Assembly: GCA_023424395.1 (NCBI GenBank)
Contig: JAFADY010000062.1
Coordinates: forward strand, 1-28,532
Length of the DNA: 28,532 nucleotides
Source of the DNA: Bacteroidota bacterium
GTDB lineage: Bacteria; Bacteroidota; Bacteroidia; Bacteroidales; Dysgonomonadaceae
Direction of reading: 5' to 3'
In this document: piece after piece, positions 7,749 through 15,330 of the stretch
Position numbering within the stretch: position 1 is the stretch's first letter
How the letters are laid out: each line of letters opens with the position of its first letter
Program-made: the position numbers and the translations under genes
Notes under the pieces: generated by a model
Seen by the model: only the letters and a program-made list of their open reading frames with translations
What the model was told of the DNA's origin: nothing
The model's database searches: none

Positions 7749-9020
7749 TTAATTAGTAGTGTATTTTAAATTGTAAATTGACATCAAATACTGAATTTCG
7801 TGCAACGCTTTTGCTTGTTTGGCAACTTCTTCGGCGTTAATTTCCTGCAAAAGATCCGAAACCGTCATGGTTCCGTTTTCCACTTTCACTTCTGCCGCTT
7901 CGCGAATGATTTTTCGCAAGGCGATGATTTCGTCGTCGTCTTTCATCGTTTTACGAAATTTTTCTATTTCTATCTGTTGCTGAGGAATTTGTACATTTAA
8001 GTTGTAGAGAAAGGTTTCGCGCTGTGCATCAACAGTTTTTTTCTGTAACTCGATGTTTTTCTTCTCATTGGCAAACGTATAAAGATTACCGAAATTCCAC
8101 GATAGTCTGATTCCTCCAATAAAAAACGGATTAAATTTATTTTCAAACATATTCAATCCCGGTTTTCCGTAACCGCCCTGTGCGAAAGCGCCGATAACAG
8201 GCATGTTTTTGGCTCTCAACAACGTTTCCTGCGATTCAATGAGCGTTTCCTGAGCCGAAAACAGATTCAACTCGGGACGTTTGATTTCAATGGCGGGCAA
8301 AGTAGTTTCGGGAAGTGGTTTTTCGAATGAAGTATTCTCATCGATCTTTTCTCCTATAAGCACAGAAAGCATCTTAGAGTACGCTTCTCGTGCCGATTGC
8401 AATTGAATGCGCTGTTGTCCGGCTTTCAGTTGTTCCACCTTAACTGCGCTCAAATCGGCGTCATTGGCCACACCATTATTTATATAGGTTTGTATTTTAT
8501 CGTAATTGCGTTGCAATTCTTTTTCCCAAATTTCCTGCTGACTCAATTGCTCTTCCAAAAGCAATATCCCGAAATACAGATTGTTAACCCGTTCACGAAG
8601 AGCATACACTTCGCTGTTTAGTTTTTGTTTTTCGAGTTCTGCATTAGCTTCGATGCTTTTCTTTTGCGCAGATATTTTCCCACCATCCCAAATTAGTTGA
8701 TTTACTTCGGCCACCACTTTATATTGGTCTTTATCGGGCACAGGAATTTCTAACACCGGAAATCCTTGCGGAAGGGTTAGATCGATTTTTGTTACATCTG
8801 ATTGCCAAGTTGCCTGAGCATTCATTGAGCCTTGCGGTAAATAAGCCTTATTCGCGTTAGCGATATTAAAATCTTTTGTTTGCTCAATAATTCCGTAACG
8901 AGCAATGGCGGGATAGTGAGCCGATGCTTTCGCTTGAGCTTGGTCAATGGTGAGTGTTTGTGCTTTTAAAACGAACGGAAAGACACAAAGTGTGAAAATT
9001 ATTATACTATACTTGTTCAT
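7749..9020 (-). CDS. TolC-family outer-membrane efflux channel
   Basis: A 423-aa protein with a signal peptide (MNKYSIIIFTLCVFPFVLKAQ) and the internal duplication of TolC-type channels: two long alpha-helical coiled-coil regions (about 135-215 and 310-410) separated by beta-strand segments, including RPELNLFSAQETL and IGGIRLSWNFGN. I chose the ATG at 9020, not the longer frame, because residues 1-21 from there form a clean signal peptide and the start lies 10 nt after the tetR stop. It is the outer-membrane exit duct of the exporter encoded by the following five genes. Confidence 0.92.
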   Translation of the reverse strand: MNKYSIIIFTLCVFPFVLKAQTLTIDQAQAKASAHYPAIARYGIIEQTKDFNIANANKAYLPQGSMNAQATWQSDVTKIDLTLPQGFPVLEIPVPDKDQYKVVAEVNQLIWDGGKISAQKKSIEANAELEKQKLNSEVYALRERVNNLYFGILLLEEQLSQQEIWEKELQRNYDKIQTYINNGVANDADLSAVKVEQLKAGQQRIQLQSAREAYSKMLSVLIGEKIDENTSFEKPLPETTLPAIEIKRPELNLFSAQETLIESQETLLRAKNMPVIGAFAQGGYGKPGLNMFENKFNPFFIGGIRLSWNFGNLYTFANEKKNIELQKKTVDAQRETFLYNLNVQIPQQQIEIEKFRKTMKDDDEIIALRKIIREAAEVKVENGTMTVSDLLQEINAEEVAKQAKALHEIQYLMSIYNLKYTTN

Positions 9021-9030
9021 ATTGTGTTCA

Positions 9031-9618
9031 TTATTTTGAGATGGCAATAATCCACTCGGGAATAAGTTTTTTCCGATTTTCGATAAATGCAGTAAATTCA
9101 TCTTTTTGTATTATTCCCGATGATTCGAAAAGAGGCTTTGCCACAAACGGGAAAATGGTCAAACTCACAATATTCACAATAAAATCGGCAGTAGAAATCG
9201 TATAGCCTTTCTCCTTCAATTGACGTTCTATAACGGGTTGTGACAAATTTCTTGCTTGTTGTAGAAGATTATCGAAAATACTTTCATTGTTTTTCAATTC
9301 ATTTAAAACAAATATCGGAAGCTCTTTATTTTCGAGAAGCAACTGTGAATATTTATCGACAAGTAACTGTATTTTTTCTACCAACGAAATCTTTTCATCC
9401 GACAAGATAGGACTTAATAAGCCAAAAAGGTCTTGAAACTTTCCGGTTACAACAAGTTTAAAAAGATTTTCCTTGCTGCCGAAATAATAATTTAGCAAAG
9501 CTAAATTAATTCCTGCCTCATCTGCAATGTCTCTTGTTTTAGTTGCAGCAAAGCCTTTTTGGGTGAAAATTTTTTTCGCAGCTTCAATAATTTTCTGTTC
9601 GGTGGTTAGTTCTTCCAT
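9031..9618 (-). CDS. TetR/AcrR-family transcriptional regulator
   Basis: A 195-aa regulator with an N-terminal TetR helix-turn-helix: EQKIIEAAKKIFTQKGFAATKTRDIADEAGINLALLNYYFGSKENLF (residues 6-53) contains the conserved GF..T....IA..AG....LYYYF pattern, here LNYYFGSKENLF. The C-terminal all-alpha ligand-binding domain follows. The start at 9618 (MEELTTEQ) is preferred, because the longer frame would include the promoter. It heads the exporter operon and probably represses it; the gene order tetR, channel, adaptor, ATPases, permeases parallels CecR control of ybhGFSR in E. coli. A palindrome across its own -33 box supports autoregulation. Confidence 0.92.
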   Translation of the reverse strand: MEELTTEQKIIEAAKKIFTQKGFAATKTRDIADEAGINLALLNYYFGSKENLFKLVVTGKFQDLFGLLSPILSDEKISLVEKIQLLVDKYSQLLLENKELPIFVLNELKNNESIFDNLLQQARNLSQPVIERQLKEKGYTISTADFIVNIVSLTIFPFVAKPLFESSGIIQKDEFTAFIENRKKLIPEWIIAISK

Positions 9619-9637
9619 TTTTCTAAAATTTACGCCA

Positions 9638-9670
9638 CAAATGTAGTATATAAGTTTTAAATTAATCAAA
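9638..9670 (-). promoter_or_regulatory. Promoter of the tetR-exporter operon
   Basis: On the minus strand the -33 TTTG (plus CAAA 9667-9670) and the -7 TACATTTG (plus 9638-9645) are 21 nt apart, which fits the Bacteroidota sigma-ABfr consensus. The -7 box lies about 20 nt before the tetR ATG. Confidence 0.75.
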
Positions 9671-9677
9671 TGATTAA
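9662..9677. promoter_or_regulatory. Candidate TetR operator
   Basis: TTAATCA-AA-TGATTAA is a perfect 16-bp palindrome centred on the -33 element of the tetR promoter. Bound repressor there would block RNA polymerase. The length and symmetry suit a TetR dimer; binding is inferred. Confidence 0.6.
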
Positions 9678-9710
9678 AACAAATGTTTAATAATTTAGCA
9701 TCATTTAATA

Positions 9711-9743
9711 TTTCGCGATGCGATAATTATTTTTGTATATTTG
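9711..9743 (+). promoter_or_regulatory. Promoter of the DUF4382 lipoprotein gene
   Basis: The -7 box TATATTTG (9736-9743) is a full consensus match. A TTTC at 9711-9714 sits 21 nt upstream as -33. The ATG is 26 nt after the -7 box. It diverges from the tetR promoter, with about 40 nt between the two -33 elements. Confidence 0.65.
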
Positions 9744-9769
9744 TTGCACGTAAAGTAATTGAAAAAACA

Positions 9770-10600
9770 ATGAGCAAAAAAATTCCGCATATAATTCTTT
9801 TAATTCTTTTAATAACAAATTGTACTAAAACCGACATCAGCGATAATGCTGCACGGTTACGAATAAAACTTACCAATTCGCCAATGCTGATGATCAGCGA
9901 CGAGAGCATGGCTGTTAGAGAAATAAAGTTGCATATTCAATCTATCGAAGTAGCTGTAACCGACACAACAAGTGTCGAAGTGGGAGAGTGGATTCCGTTA
10001 GATTTTTCGGGAGGACAATATAATATGTTGTCCTTGACTAACGGTAAAAATACTCAGTTGGTGGATCAGTATTTTCCGGCTTTTAAAACCATCCGCAGAG
10101 TAAAAATAAAACTTGGTAATAACAATCGGATTATCACAACTTCAGTTCAAAATTCAGGTATAGAATTGATTATTCCACAGGAAATTAGCGAAGGAATTGT
10201 TCTAAATGTGAATGAAAATTTATATGCCAATATAATATCATCTCTTGTGATAGATATAAGGGCGCTAATTACCGAAACGAATGGAAATTATTTTTTAAAC
10301 CCTACTATAAGAGTATTTTCAGAAGTTGCCACAGGCTCCATTAAAGGTTACGTTGCACCGATAGAAGCACAGGCGATCGTGAGCGTTGTAAATGAAATTG
10401 ACACGTTTTTCTCGTTTCCCGAATCCGACGGAATGTTTGTATTCCCCGGTCTGCGAGAAGGAAAGTGGAAAATAGGTATTTTCCCCAATCAGCTATCAGG
10501 TTTTAAAGACACTATTTTTACCGATTCCGTTTTACCACTTAAAATTACCGAATTAAAACCCAATCCCATTCGATTACACCCAATTAGTAATAATCCGTAA
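9770..10600 (+). CDS. DUF4382 domain lipoprotein
   Basis: A 276-aa predicted lipoprotein. The start at 9770 (MSKKIPHIILLILLITNC) is chosen because it gives a short lipoprotein signal with Cys18. Residues about 25-185 match the DUF4382 pattern: a REIKLHIQSIEVAV strand, WIPLDFSGGQYNMLSLTNGK (the L..L.NG motif), a YFPAFKTIRRVKIKLG region, and a strand-rich end. Residues about 190-275 (GSIKGYVAPIEAQAIVSVVN... FVFPGLREGKWKIGIFP) resemble a small carboxypeptidase-regulatory-like beta-sandwich. The function of the family is unknown; members are surface or periplasmic lipoproteins. It diverges from tetR and could share regulation with it, but nothing shows this directly. Confidence 0.85.
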   Translation: MSKKIPHIILLILLITNCTKTDISDNAARLRIKLTNSPMLMISDESMAVREIKLHIQSIEVAVTDTTSVEVGEWIPLDFSGGQYNMLSLTNGKNTQLVDQYFPAFKTIRRVKIKLGNNNRIITTSVQNSGIELIIPQEISEGIVLNVNENLYANIISSLVIDIRALITETNGNYFLNPTIRVFSEVATGSIKGYVAPIEAQAIVSVVNEIDTFFSFPESDGMFVFPGLREGKWKIGIFPNQLSGFKDTIFTDSVLPLKITELKPNPIRLHPISNNP

Positions 10601-10648
10601 TTTAATTAATTTTCACACCCGCAAAGTGTTTTATAAATTCATCTTTGC

Positions 10649-10656
10649 TATCTTTG
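10649..10656 (+). promoter_or_regulatory. -7 promoter box of the SPOR-domain gene
   Basis: TATCTTTG matches the Bacteroidota -7 consensus and lies 41 nt before the ATG. The -33 region (near 10625) has only a weak GTG-containing match. Confidence 0.5.
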
Positions 10657-10697
10657 CGATAATTAATTTAAAAAGTTACACGAAACAATAAAACACA

Positions 10698-11210
10698 ATG
10701 AAAAAGATCTATTTCGCTTTGGCAATAGCTGCCACGTTGGTGTTAGGTACATCTTGTAAACCTAAACAAAGTGCTTACAAACAAGTATACGAAGCTGCAA
10801 AAGAAAGAGAAATGCAACAAACCGCATCGCAGCCAACAACGGTTGTAAAAGAAGCAAGCCCGCTTCCTCCTGTTGAAGTTTCGGTAAGAAAAGAAAAAGT
10901 GGAGCCCGTGTATGCAACCGATGCTGCCGGATTAAAGAAATACAGTGTTGTAGTTGCTTCTTTAAGTGTTAAACTCAATGCAGAATCGTTGAAAACCAGA
11001 ATGCAGAACGAAGGATACAATGTTATCCTCGCGCAAAATGAACAAGGCATGTATCGGGTTATTGTTGCCAGTTACGATGACAGAGAGTCTGCCGCAGCTA
11101 TGCGCGATGAGATTTATAGCAAATATTCGGCCTTAGGAACAACAGAACATCTTAAAAGAACCTATGGCGTTCCTTTTAACGATCTTTGGATTTTGGAAAG
11201 ACAATATTGA
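10698..11210 (+). CDS. SPOR-domain lipoprotein
   Basis: A 170-aa protein with a lipoprotein signal (MKKIYFALAIAATLVLGTSC, Cys20), a Glu/Gln/Pro-rich linker (about 30-75), and a C-terminal SPOR domain (about 80-150: KYSVVVASLSVKLNAESLKTRMQ, EGYNVILAQNEQGMYRVIVASYDDRESA). SPOR domains bind denuded glycan strands of peptidoglycan and so locate proteins to the division site or to remodelled wall. The lipid anchor plus the SPOR fold suggest a link between outer membrane and wall. It has its own promoter and a strong terminator right after it. Confidence 0.9.
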   Translation: MKKIYFALAIAATLVLGTSCKPKQSAYKQVYEAAKEREMQQTASQPTTVVKEASPLPPVEVSVRKEKVEPVYATDAAGLKKYSVVVASLSVKLNAESLKTRMQNEGYNVILAQNEQGMYRVIVASYDDRESAAAMRDEIYSKYSALGTTEHLKRTYGVPFNDLWILERQY

Positions 11211-11233
11211 TACCACTAAGGAAACAAAATAGT

Positions 11234-11265
11234 AAGCTGCCTCGTTATTACGGGGTAGCTTTTTT
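11234..11265 (+). terminator. Intrinsic terminator after the SPOR-domain gene
   Basis: An 11-bp stem (11234-11244 with 11251-11261, two G-U pairs), a 6-nt loop, then TTTTTT. It ends only 14 nt before the start of the next gene. Confidence 0.85.
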
Positions 11266-11279
11266 ATTTATAATTTTTC

Positions 11280-12041
11280 ATGCGAATTAGGTTTTTAGGT
11301 ACAGGAACATCAACAGGAGTTCCCGAAATAGGTTGTAACTGTGAGGTTTGCACTTCTTCTGATCCGAAAGACAGCAGATTGCGTTCTTCTATTCAGGTAG
11401 AAATTGACGGAAATAATATTGTGATTGACTGTACGCCGGATTTCAGGCAACAAATGCTATTGCTTCCATTTAAGAAAATTGATGGATTGTTGATCACACA
11501 CGAACATTACGATCATACGGCAGGAATAGATGATCTACGTCCTTTTTCTCGTTTTGGAGCCGTGAATTTATATATGCAATCCAACGTAAAGAAAATTATT
11601 GAAACAAGAATGCCGTATTGTTTCTCTGATAATCATTACGGGGGCATCCCTGATATTCACATCAGTGAAATAAAAGACTTACAGAGATTCCGTATCAATA
11701 ATACGGAAATAATTCCCATCAGGGTTTTACATTATAGATTGCCTATTTTGGGTTTTAGAATAGGTAAAATGGCGTATCTTACAGATTTAAAAACGCTTCC
11801 GGATGAAGAATACCACAAGTTAACCGATATTGAAGTTTTGATTATTAGCGCTTTGAGAAAAACAGAACATATTTCGCATCAAAATTTAGACCAGGCGATT
11901 CAATTATCCGAAAGAATAGGAGCCAAGAAAACTTATTTTACCCATATAAGCCACCAATTGGGGCTTCATAAAATTGTTTCGGGAGAGTTACCGGCCAGCA
12001 TTTCCTTGGCTTTTGATGGGTTATCGATAAAAATATTTTAG
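11280..12041 (+). CDS. PhnP-like MBL-fold metallo-hydrolase (phosphodiesterase family)
   Basis: A 253-aa metallo-beta-lactamase-fold enzyme. The metal motif HEHYDH (His74, His76, Asp78, His79) is intact; His146 (VLHYR) and His215 or nearby (THISHQ) supply later ligands. The N-terminal segment GTGTSTGVPEIGCNCEVCTSSDPKDSRLRSS is characteristic of PhnP-type phosphoribosyl cyclic phosphodiesterases, where the Cys cluster binds an additional zinc; Cys19, Cys21 and Cys24 are present. No phn (phosphonate) genes are near, so the natural substrate here is uncertain; a general cyclic phosphodiesterase is a fair guess. The start is 14 nt beyond a terminator hairpin and I see no clear promoter, so it probably depends on read-through. 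Confidence 0.88.
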   Translation: MRIRFLGTGTSTGVPEIGCNCEVCTSSDPKDSRLRSSIQVEIDGNNIVIDCTPDFRQQMLLLPFKKIDGLLITHEHYDHTAGIDDLRPFSRFGAVNLYMQSNVKKIIETRMPYCFSDNHYGGIPDIHISEIKDLQRFRINNTEIIPIRVLHYRLPILGFRIGKMAYLTDLKTLPDEEYHKLTDIEVLIISALRKTEHISHQNLDQAIQLSERIGAKKTYFTHISHQLGLHKIVSGELPASISLAFDGLSIKIF

Positions 12042-12134
12042 TTTTTGTATTTTTTTAACTGTTTTTCACGCAACCTTTTTCAACATTTTCCATCTATTAA
12101 GTGATAATTGAAGGACAAGAAACAAATTTATTAT

Positions 12135-12142
12135 TATTTTTG
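12135..12142 (+). promoter_or_regulatory. -7 promoter box before the Tyr/Trp/Gly-rich protein gene
   Basis: TATTTTTG matches TAnnTTTG within a 196-nt leader. An ATTG at 12107-12110 lies 24 nt upstream, slightly too far for a standard -33, so the assignment is tentative. The predicted leader is long, about 90 nt. Confidence 0.4.
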
Positions 12143-12237
12143 TTATTATTTATGTACAGGAAGTTAAACCAAAGGACACATTATACGTCAAAATAGAAAT
12201 GAATAAATTTAATAACTTAATAAAAGGAAGAAAAACT

Positions 12238-13533
12238 ATGAAAATAAAAAACATTGTTATCGCAGTTTTGTTGGCTACCGCACCTGTTTTGGGCTTTGCT
12301 CAAGAATGGGATGATATTTATGCCGATCCTTCTCAAAACGAACCGGTAAAGGTTCAAAAACAAGAACCTCAAAAAAAGAAAATTGTGGTTGTTGAAGGAA
12401 ATGCAGTAGATATGCAAGTTCAAGCCAATGGAAGAGACATCGACGCTTATAATCGTCGTGGCAATGATGGTGGCACGCAAGATCAAGTAATTACCGATGA
12501 TTCTGTATATCAAGATTACGAGTATACCGATAGAATTATTCGCTATCATGATCCGGCCTCGAGCGTTAAAATTACAGGAGCAGATCAAGTTACCGTTTAT
12601 GTAGGCGACGATCTGTATTCGGACTATTATGAAAACCGTGGATGGAACAACAATACCTATTTCGGAATGGGATTTGGAGGCGGTTATTATCCTTGGTATG
12701 ATCCCTGGTACGATCCATGGTATTACGGTTGGGGTTCTCCTTACTACGGATATTATAGCCGTTGGTACAGCCCATGGTATTACCGTAGTTGGTATAGTCC
12801 CTGGAGCTACGGTTGGTATTCACCTTGGTATTATGGCAGCTACTATTCCCCATGGTATTATGGCGGTGGTTACTACGGTGGATGGTATGGCGGTGGCGCT
12901 TACTACAGTGGTTTCTATGATGGTTACTACTCAGGCGTAGGAAATAACCGTTCGGGAAGAAGTAACGGAGTTTACAGAACCAGTTCGGCCAATACGGCAA
13001 GAACATCTTCTGTTGCGGGTATCAGTGGAAGAACAGCCACTTCGTCAAGCCGTTCAGGAATAAGCGGAACTCGCTCTACAACTACTAGAAGTTCTTCGGC
13101 ATCTGCACCGAGAACAAGAATTTTGGATAATTCGGGTAGAGTATTAGATTCCAGATCGGGAAGAGTAATCAACAGAAGTTCAACGCCGACCCGTTCTTCA
13201 TCCGGCACACGATACGAATCTTCAGGTACCGCTAATCGCAGTATGGCTCCTTCAAGAAGCAGTTCTTCCAGATACGAAAGAAGTACCGCTCCCAGCAGAA
13301 CTTATTCCGCTCCCTCGAGAAGCAGTTCAACCAACAGAAGTTCAACATACTCAACTCCGAGTAGAAGCAGCAGAAGCTACGATTATTCGGCTCCGAGCAG
13401 AAGTTCAAGTTCAAGCAGCAGAAGTTCAGGCTCTTTCGGATCCTCTTCAAGCTCAAGCAGAAGCTCAGGCTCTTTCGGCGGCGGAAGAAGCAGTAGCGGA
13501 AGTAGCGGCAGAAGCAGCGGAGGACGCAGGTAA
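12238..13533 (+). CDS. Exported low-complexity protein, YSPWYYG repeats and Ser/Arg-rich tail
   Basis: A 431-aa exported protein. The start at 12238 follows an AGGAAG sequence and begins a clean signal peptide (MKIKNIVIAVLLATAPVLGFAQ). Residues about 22-135 are a normal acidic/polar domain containing VVVEGNAVDMQVQANGRDIDAYNRRG and VTVYVGDDLYSDYYENRGWN. Residues about 140-235 are almost only Tyr, Trp, Pro, Ser and Gly, with a recurrent Y-S-P-W-Y-Y-G unit. Residues about 240-431 are a Ser/Arg/Thr/Gly-rich disordered tail with SAPSRSSS-type repeats, ending in SSGRSSGGRR. Such genes are common and poorly annotated in Bacteroidales. The aromatic repeats suggest a surface, adhesive or phase-separating role, but that is inference. 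The FadL-like barrel follows after a terminator. Confidence 0.85.
   Translation: MKIKNIVIAVLLATAPVLGFAQEWDDIYADPSQNEPVKVQKQEPQKKKIVVVEGNAVDMQVQANGRDIDAYNRRGNDGGTQDQVITDDSVYQDYEYTDRIIRYHDPASSVKITGADQVTVYVGDDLYSDYYENRGWNNNTYFGMGFGGGYYPWYDPWYDPWYYGWGSPYYGYYSRWYSPWYYRSWYSPWSYGWYSPWYYGSYYSPWYYGGGYYGGWYGGGAYYSGFYDGYYSGVGNNRSGRSNGVYRTSSANTARTSSVAGISGRTATSSSRSGISGTRSTTTRSSSASAPRTRILDNSGRVLDSRSGRVINRSSTPTRSSSGTRYESSGTANRSMAPSRSSSSRYERSTAPSRTYSAPSRSSSTNRSSTYSTPSRSSRSYDYSAPSRSSSSSSRSSGSFGSSSSSSRSSGSFGGGRSSSGSSGRSSGGRR
12650..12935 (+). repeat. Degenerate repeats encoding Y-S-P-W-Y-Y-G units
   Basis: The stretch repeats short blocks of the type CCNTGGTAYTAYGG many times, for example near 12691, 12711, 12773, 12822 and 12850. 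It encodes the Tyr/Trp/Gly-rich section of the exported protein. The repeat gives long false reading frames on other strands. Confidence 0.8.
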
Positions 13534-13553
13534 AATTGCATAAAGATATATTC

Positions 13554-13601
13554 AATGACTGCCTCAAATAACCAAGAGGTTTTACCGAGGCAGTCATTTT
13601 T
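13554..13601 (+). terminator. Intrinsic terminator after the low-complexity protein gene
   Basis: A perfect 12-bp stem AATGACTGCCTC (13554-13565) / GAGGCAGTCATT (13587-13598) with a 21-nt loop, running into a T tract. The next gene starts 30 nt later. Confidence 0.85.
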
Positions 13602-13631
13602 GTACTCACAAACGTAAAAAAACTATTGAAA

Positions 13632-15212
13632 ATGAAAAAATTCGCATATTTTTTTGTCGCTTTATTCTTAATATCCGGTTATTCATTCGCCCAGGGGGAG
13701 GTTGACGCCGTAAAATTCTCTCGCGATGAGCTTTACGGAACAGCCCGTTCCATGGCCATGGGTGGCGCTTTTGGAGCCTTAGGCGGCGACTTGACCGGAG
13801 TTTCTATAAATCCGGCAGGAATTGGTGTTTACAGGAGTTCCGAAATTTCAGGAACTTTAGGCTTAGAACAAAATAAAGCATCGGTTGGCAATTTAGACAA
13901 AGCCGTAACCGATTTTAATTTACATACATTGGGTTTTGTCGGATATTTTCCTTTAAGAAGCGAATCTGTTCCGATGATAAATTTCGGTTTTGCTTATAAC
14001 AGACAAAAAGCATTTAATAACGAAATTAATGCAAAAGGAAGCCCCAGGCACTCTTTGCTTAACTACATCGCTGATAGAAGCTATGGTGTAGTTCCTTCAA
14101 ATCTGGAGTTACCCGGTGAAAATAGCAACTTGCCCGATCCATTTGAAACAGAGCCTTGGTTGACTGTCTTAGCATATAATTCTTGGCTAATCAACGATAA
14201 TACAGGTACTGACGGTAAATATTACTACACGCCTTTAAACACACGCGGCGATCAACTTGGTAATCAAATATCAACCTATGAAAGGGGCTACGTAGATGAT
14301 TATGATTTTACCATCGGTACTACAGTGAATAATGTATTAAATTTAGGTTTATCGTTAACGGTTTCAAGTATTTATAATTATCAATATTCCGATTACAGTG
14401 AAAGTTTTTCAACCAACGGTCGATATACATTAAACAATGAGGTTTCAACAACCGGAGCCGGAGTTGGGGCCAAATTAGGTGTGATCTACAGGCCAACTAA
14501 TATGCTAAGAATCGGTTTAGCTTATCATACTCCCACATGGTACACCATGCAGGAATACTATCAGGCAAGCATTGACGACAGTATGGCTCCTTACGTTACT
14601 GATCCGAATTACGAACCAAGCAGAACTTTTTCAGCCCGATTCCCGAATTCATACAATCTGAAAACGCCCGACAAATGGGTATTAAGTTTGGCTAGTGTAA
14701 TCGGCAGCAGATTTATATTGAGCATGGATTATGAATTAATGGATTACAGAAAAATGGAATTGGGAGTTCCCGATCTTAGTTCCGATGAACAGAATTGGTA
14801 TGAAACCGACAATAATTTTATCCAACAGGATTTCAAGATGGCTTCAACGGTTAAATTAGGTATGGAATACAGATTTAATCCCCAATTGTACGGCCGTTTA
14901 GGATACGCTTGGATGCAAAATCCATACACTGCTAAATTTAGTGATGCCGGCAATGCTGCCATCTTCAACTCAAATGTGGTACACGTGTTGGAAGGCGACA
15001 ACAATTATTTCACGGGAGGTTTGGGTTACCGTTTCAATCAAAATTTCTATGCCGATTTGGCATTGGTGTACAAAAGCCGCCAAGACGAATTGTTCGGATT
15101 CCCAAATATTTACGATGACGACAATAACAGCAATATAGTTGTAGATTCCTCTCCCTTTGCCATGACGAGCAGTTCTTTAAGAGGAGCGCTGACGTTGGGG
15201 TATAGGTTTTAA
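13632..15212 (+). CDS. OmpP1/FadL-family outer-membrane beta-barrel protein
   Basis: A 526-aa outer-membrane barrel. The signal peptide MKKFAYFFVALFLISGYSFAQ is followed by the motif TARSMAMGGAFGALGGDLTGVSINPAGIGVYRSSE (about 34-70), the N-terminal plug region typical of Bacteroidota OmpP1/FadL relatives. Alternating amphipathic strands fill the rest, and the protein ends SLRGALTLGYRF with the C-terminal Phe expected for BAM-assembled barrels. Family members transport hydrophobic compounds such as fatty acids; the substrate here is unknown. The ATG at 13632 is preferred to the TTG two codons earlier. No clear promoter separates it from the previous terminator, so it may be expressed by read-through from the low-complexity protein gene. 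Confidence 0.9.
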   Translation: MKKFAYFFVALFLISGYSFAQGEVDAVKFSRDELYGTARSMAMGGAFGALGGDLTGVSINPAGIGVYRSSEISGTLGLEQNKASVGNLDKAVTDFNLHTLGFVGYFPLRSESVPMINFGFAYNRQKAFNNEINAKGSPRHSLLNYIADRSYGVVPSNLELPGENSNLPDPFETEPWLTVLAYNSWLINDNTGTDGKYYYTPLNTRGDQLGNQISTYERGYVDDYDFTIGTTVNNVLNLGLSLTVSSIYNYQYSDYSESFSTNGRYTLNNEVSTTGAGVGAKLGVIYRPTNMLRIGLAYHTPTWYTMQEYYQASIDDSMAPYVTDPNYEPSRTFSARFPNSYNLKTPDKWVLSLASVIGSRFILSMDYELMDYRKMELGVPDLSSDEQNWYETDNNFIQQDFKMASTVKLGMEYRFNPQLYGRLGYAWMQNPYTAKFSDAGNAAIFNSNVVHVLEGDNNYFTGGLGYRFNQNFYADLALVYKSRQDELFGFPNIYDDDNNSNIVVDSSPFAMTSSSLRGALTLGYRF

Positions 15213-15233
15213 ATATTATTCATTATGTTTTTT

Positions 15234-15268
15234 AAAAGTCGGCCAATTACTTGTCCGACTTTTTATTT
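15234..15268 (+). terminator. Intrinsic terminator after the FadL-like gene
   Basis: A stem AAAAGTCGG (15234-15242) / CCGACTTTT (15255-15263), a 12-nt loop, and a T-rich tail. Confidence 0.85.
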
Positions 15269-15301
15269 TTACAAAGCAAAAGTATTTTCAAAGTTTTAAG
15301 T

Positions 15302-15309
15302 TACTTTTG
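15302..15309 (+). promoter_or_regulatory. -7 promoter box of panB
   Basis: TACTTTTG matches the TAnnTTTG consensus, 21 nt before the ATG. A -33 TTTG at the right distance is not evident. Confidence 0.45.
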
Positions 15310-15330
15310 TGCAAACTAAAACAGGAGCAA

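Noticed and set aside
12691..12935. CRISPR array in the regularly repeating segment
   Set aside because: The repeats are in-frame codon repeats of a CDS with no unique spacers of constant length.
12629..12940. Second plus-strand frame inside the repeat region (Gly/Ile/Thr-rich)
   Set aside because: Same repeat effect; it overlaps the real frame, which has a signal peptide and ribosome-binding site.
12590..13006. Minus-strand frame rich in His, Arg and Asn over the repeat gene
   Set aside because: It is a by-product of the codon repeats encoding Tyr/Trp/Gly on the plus strand; no start signals or homology.
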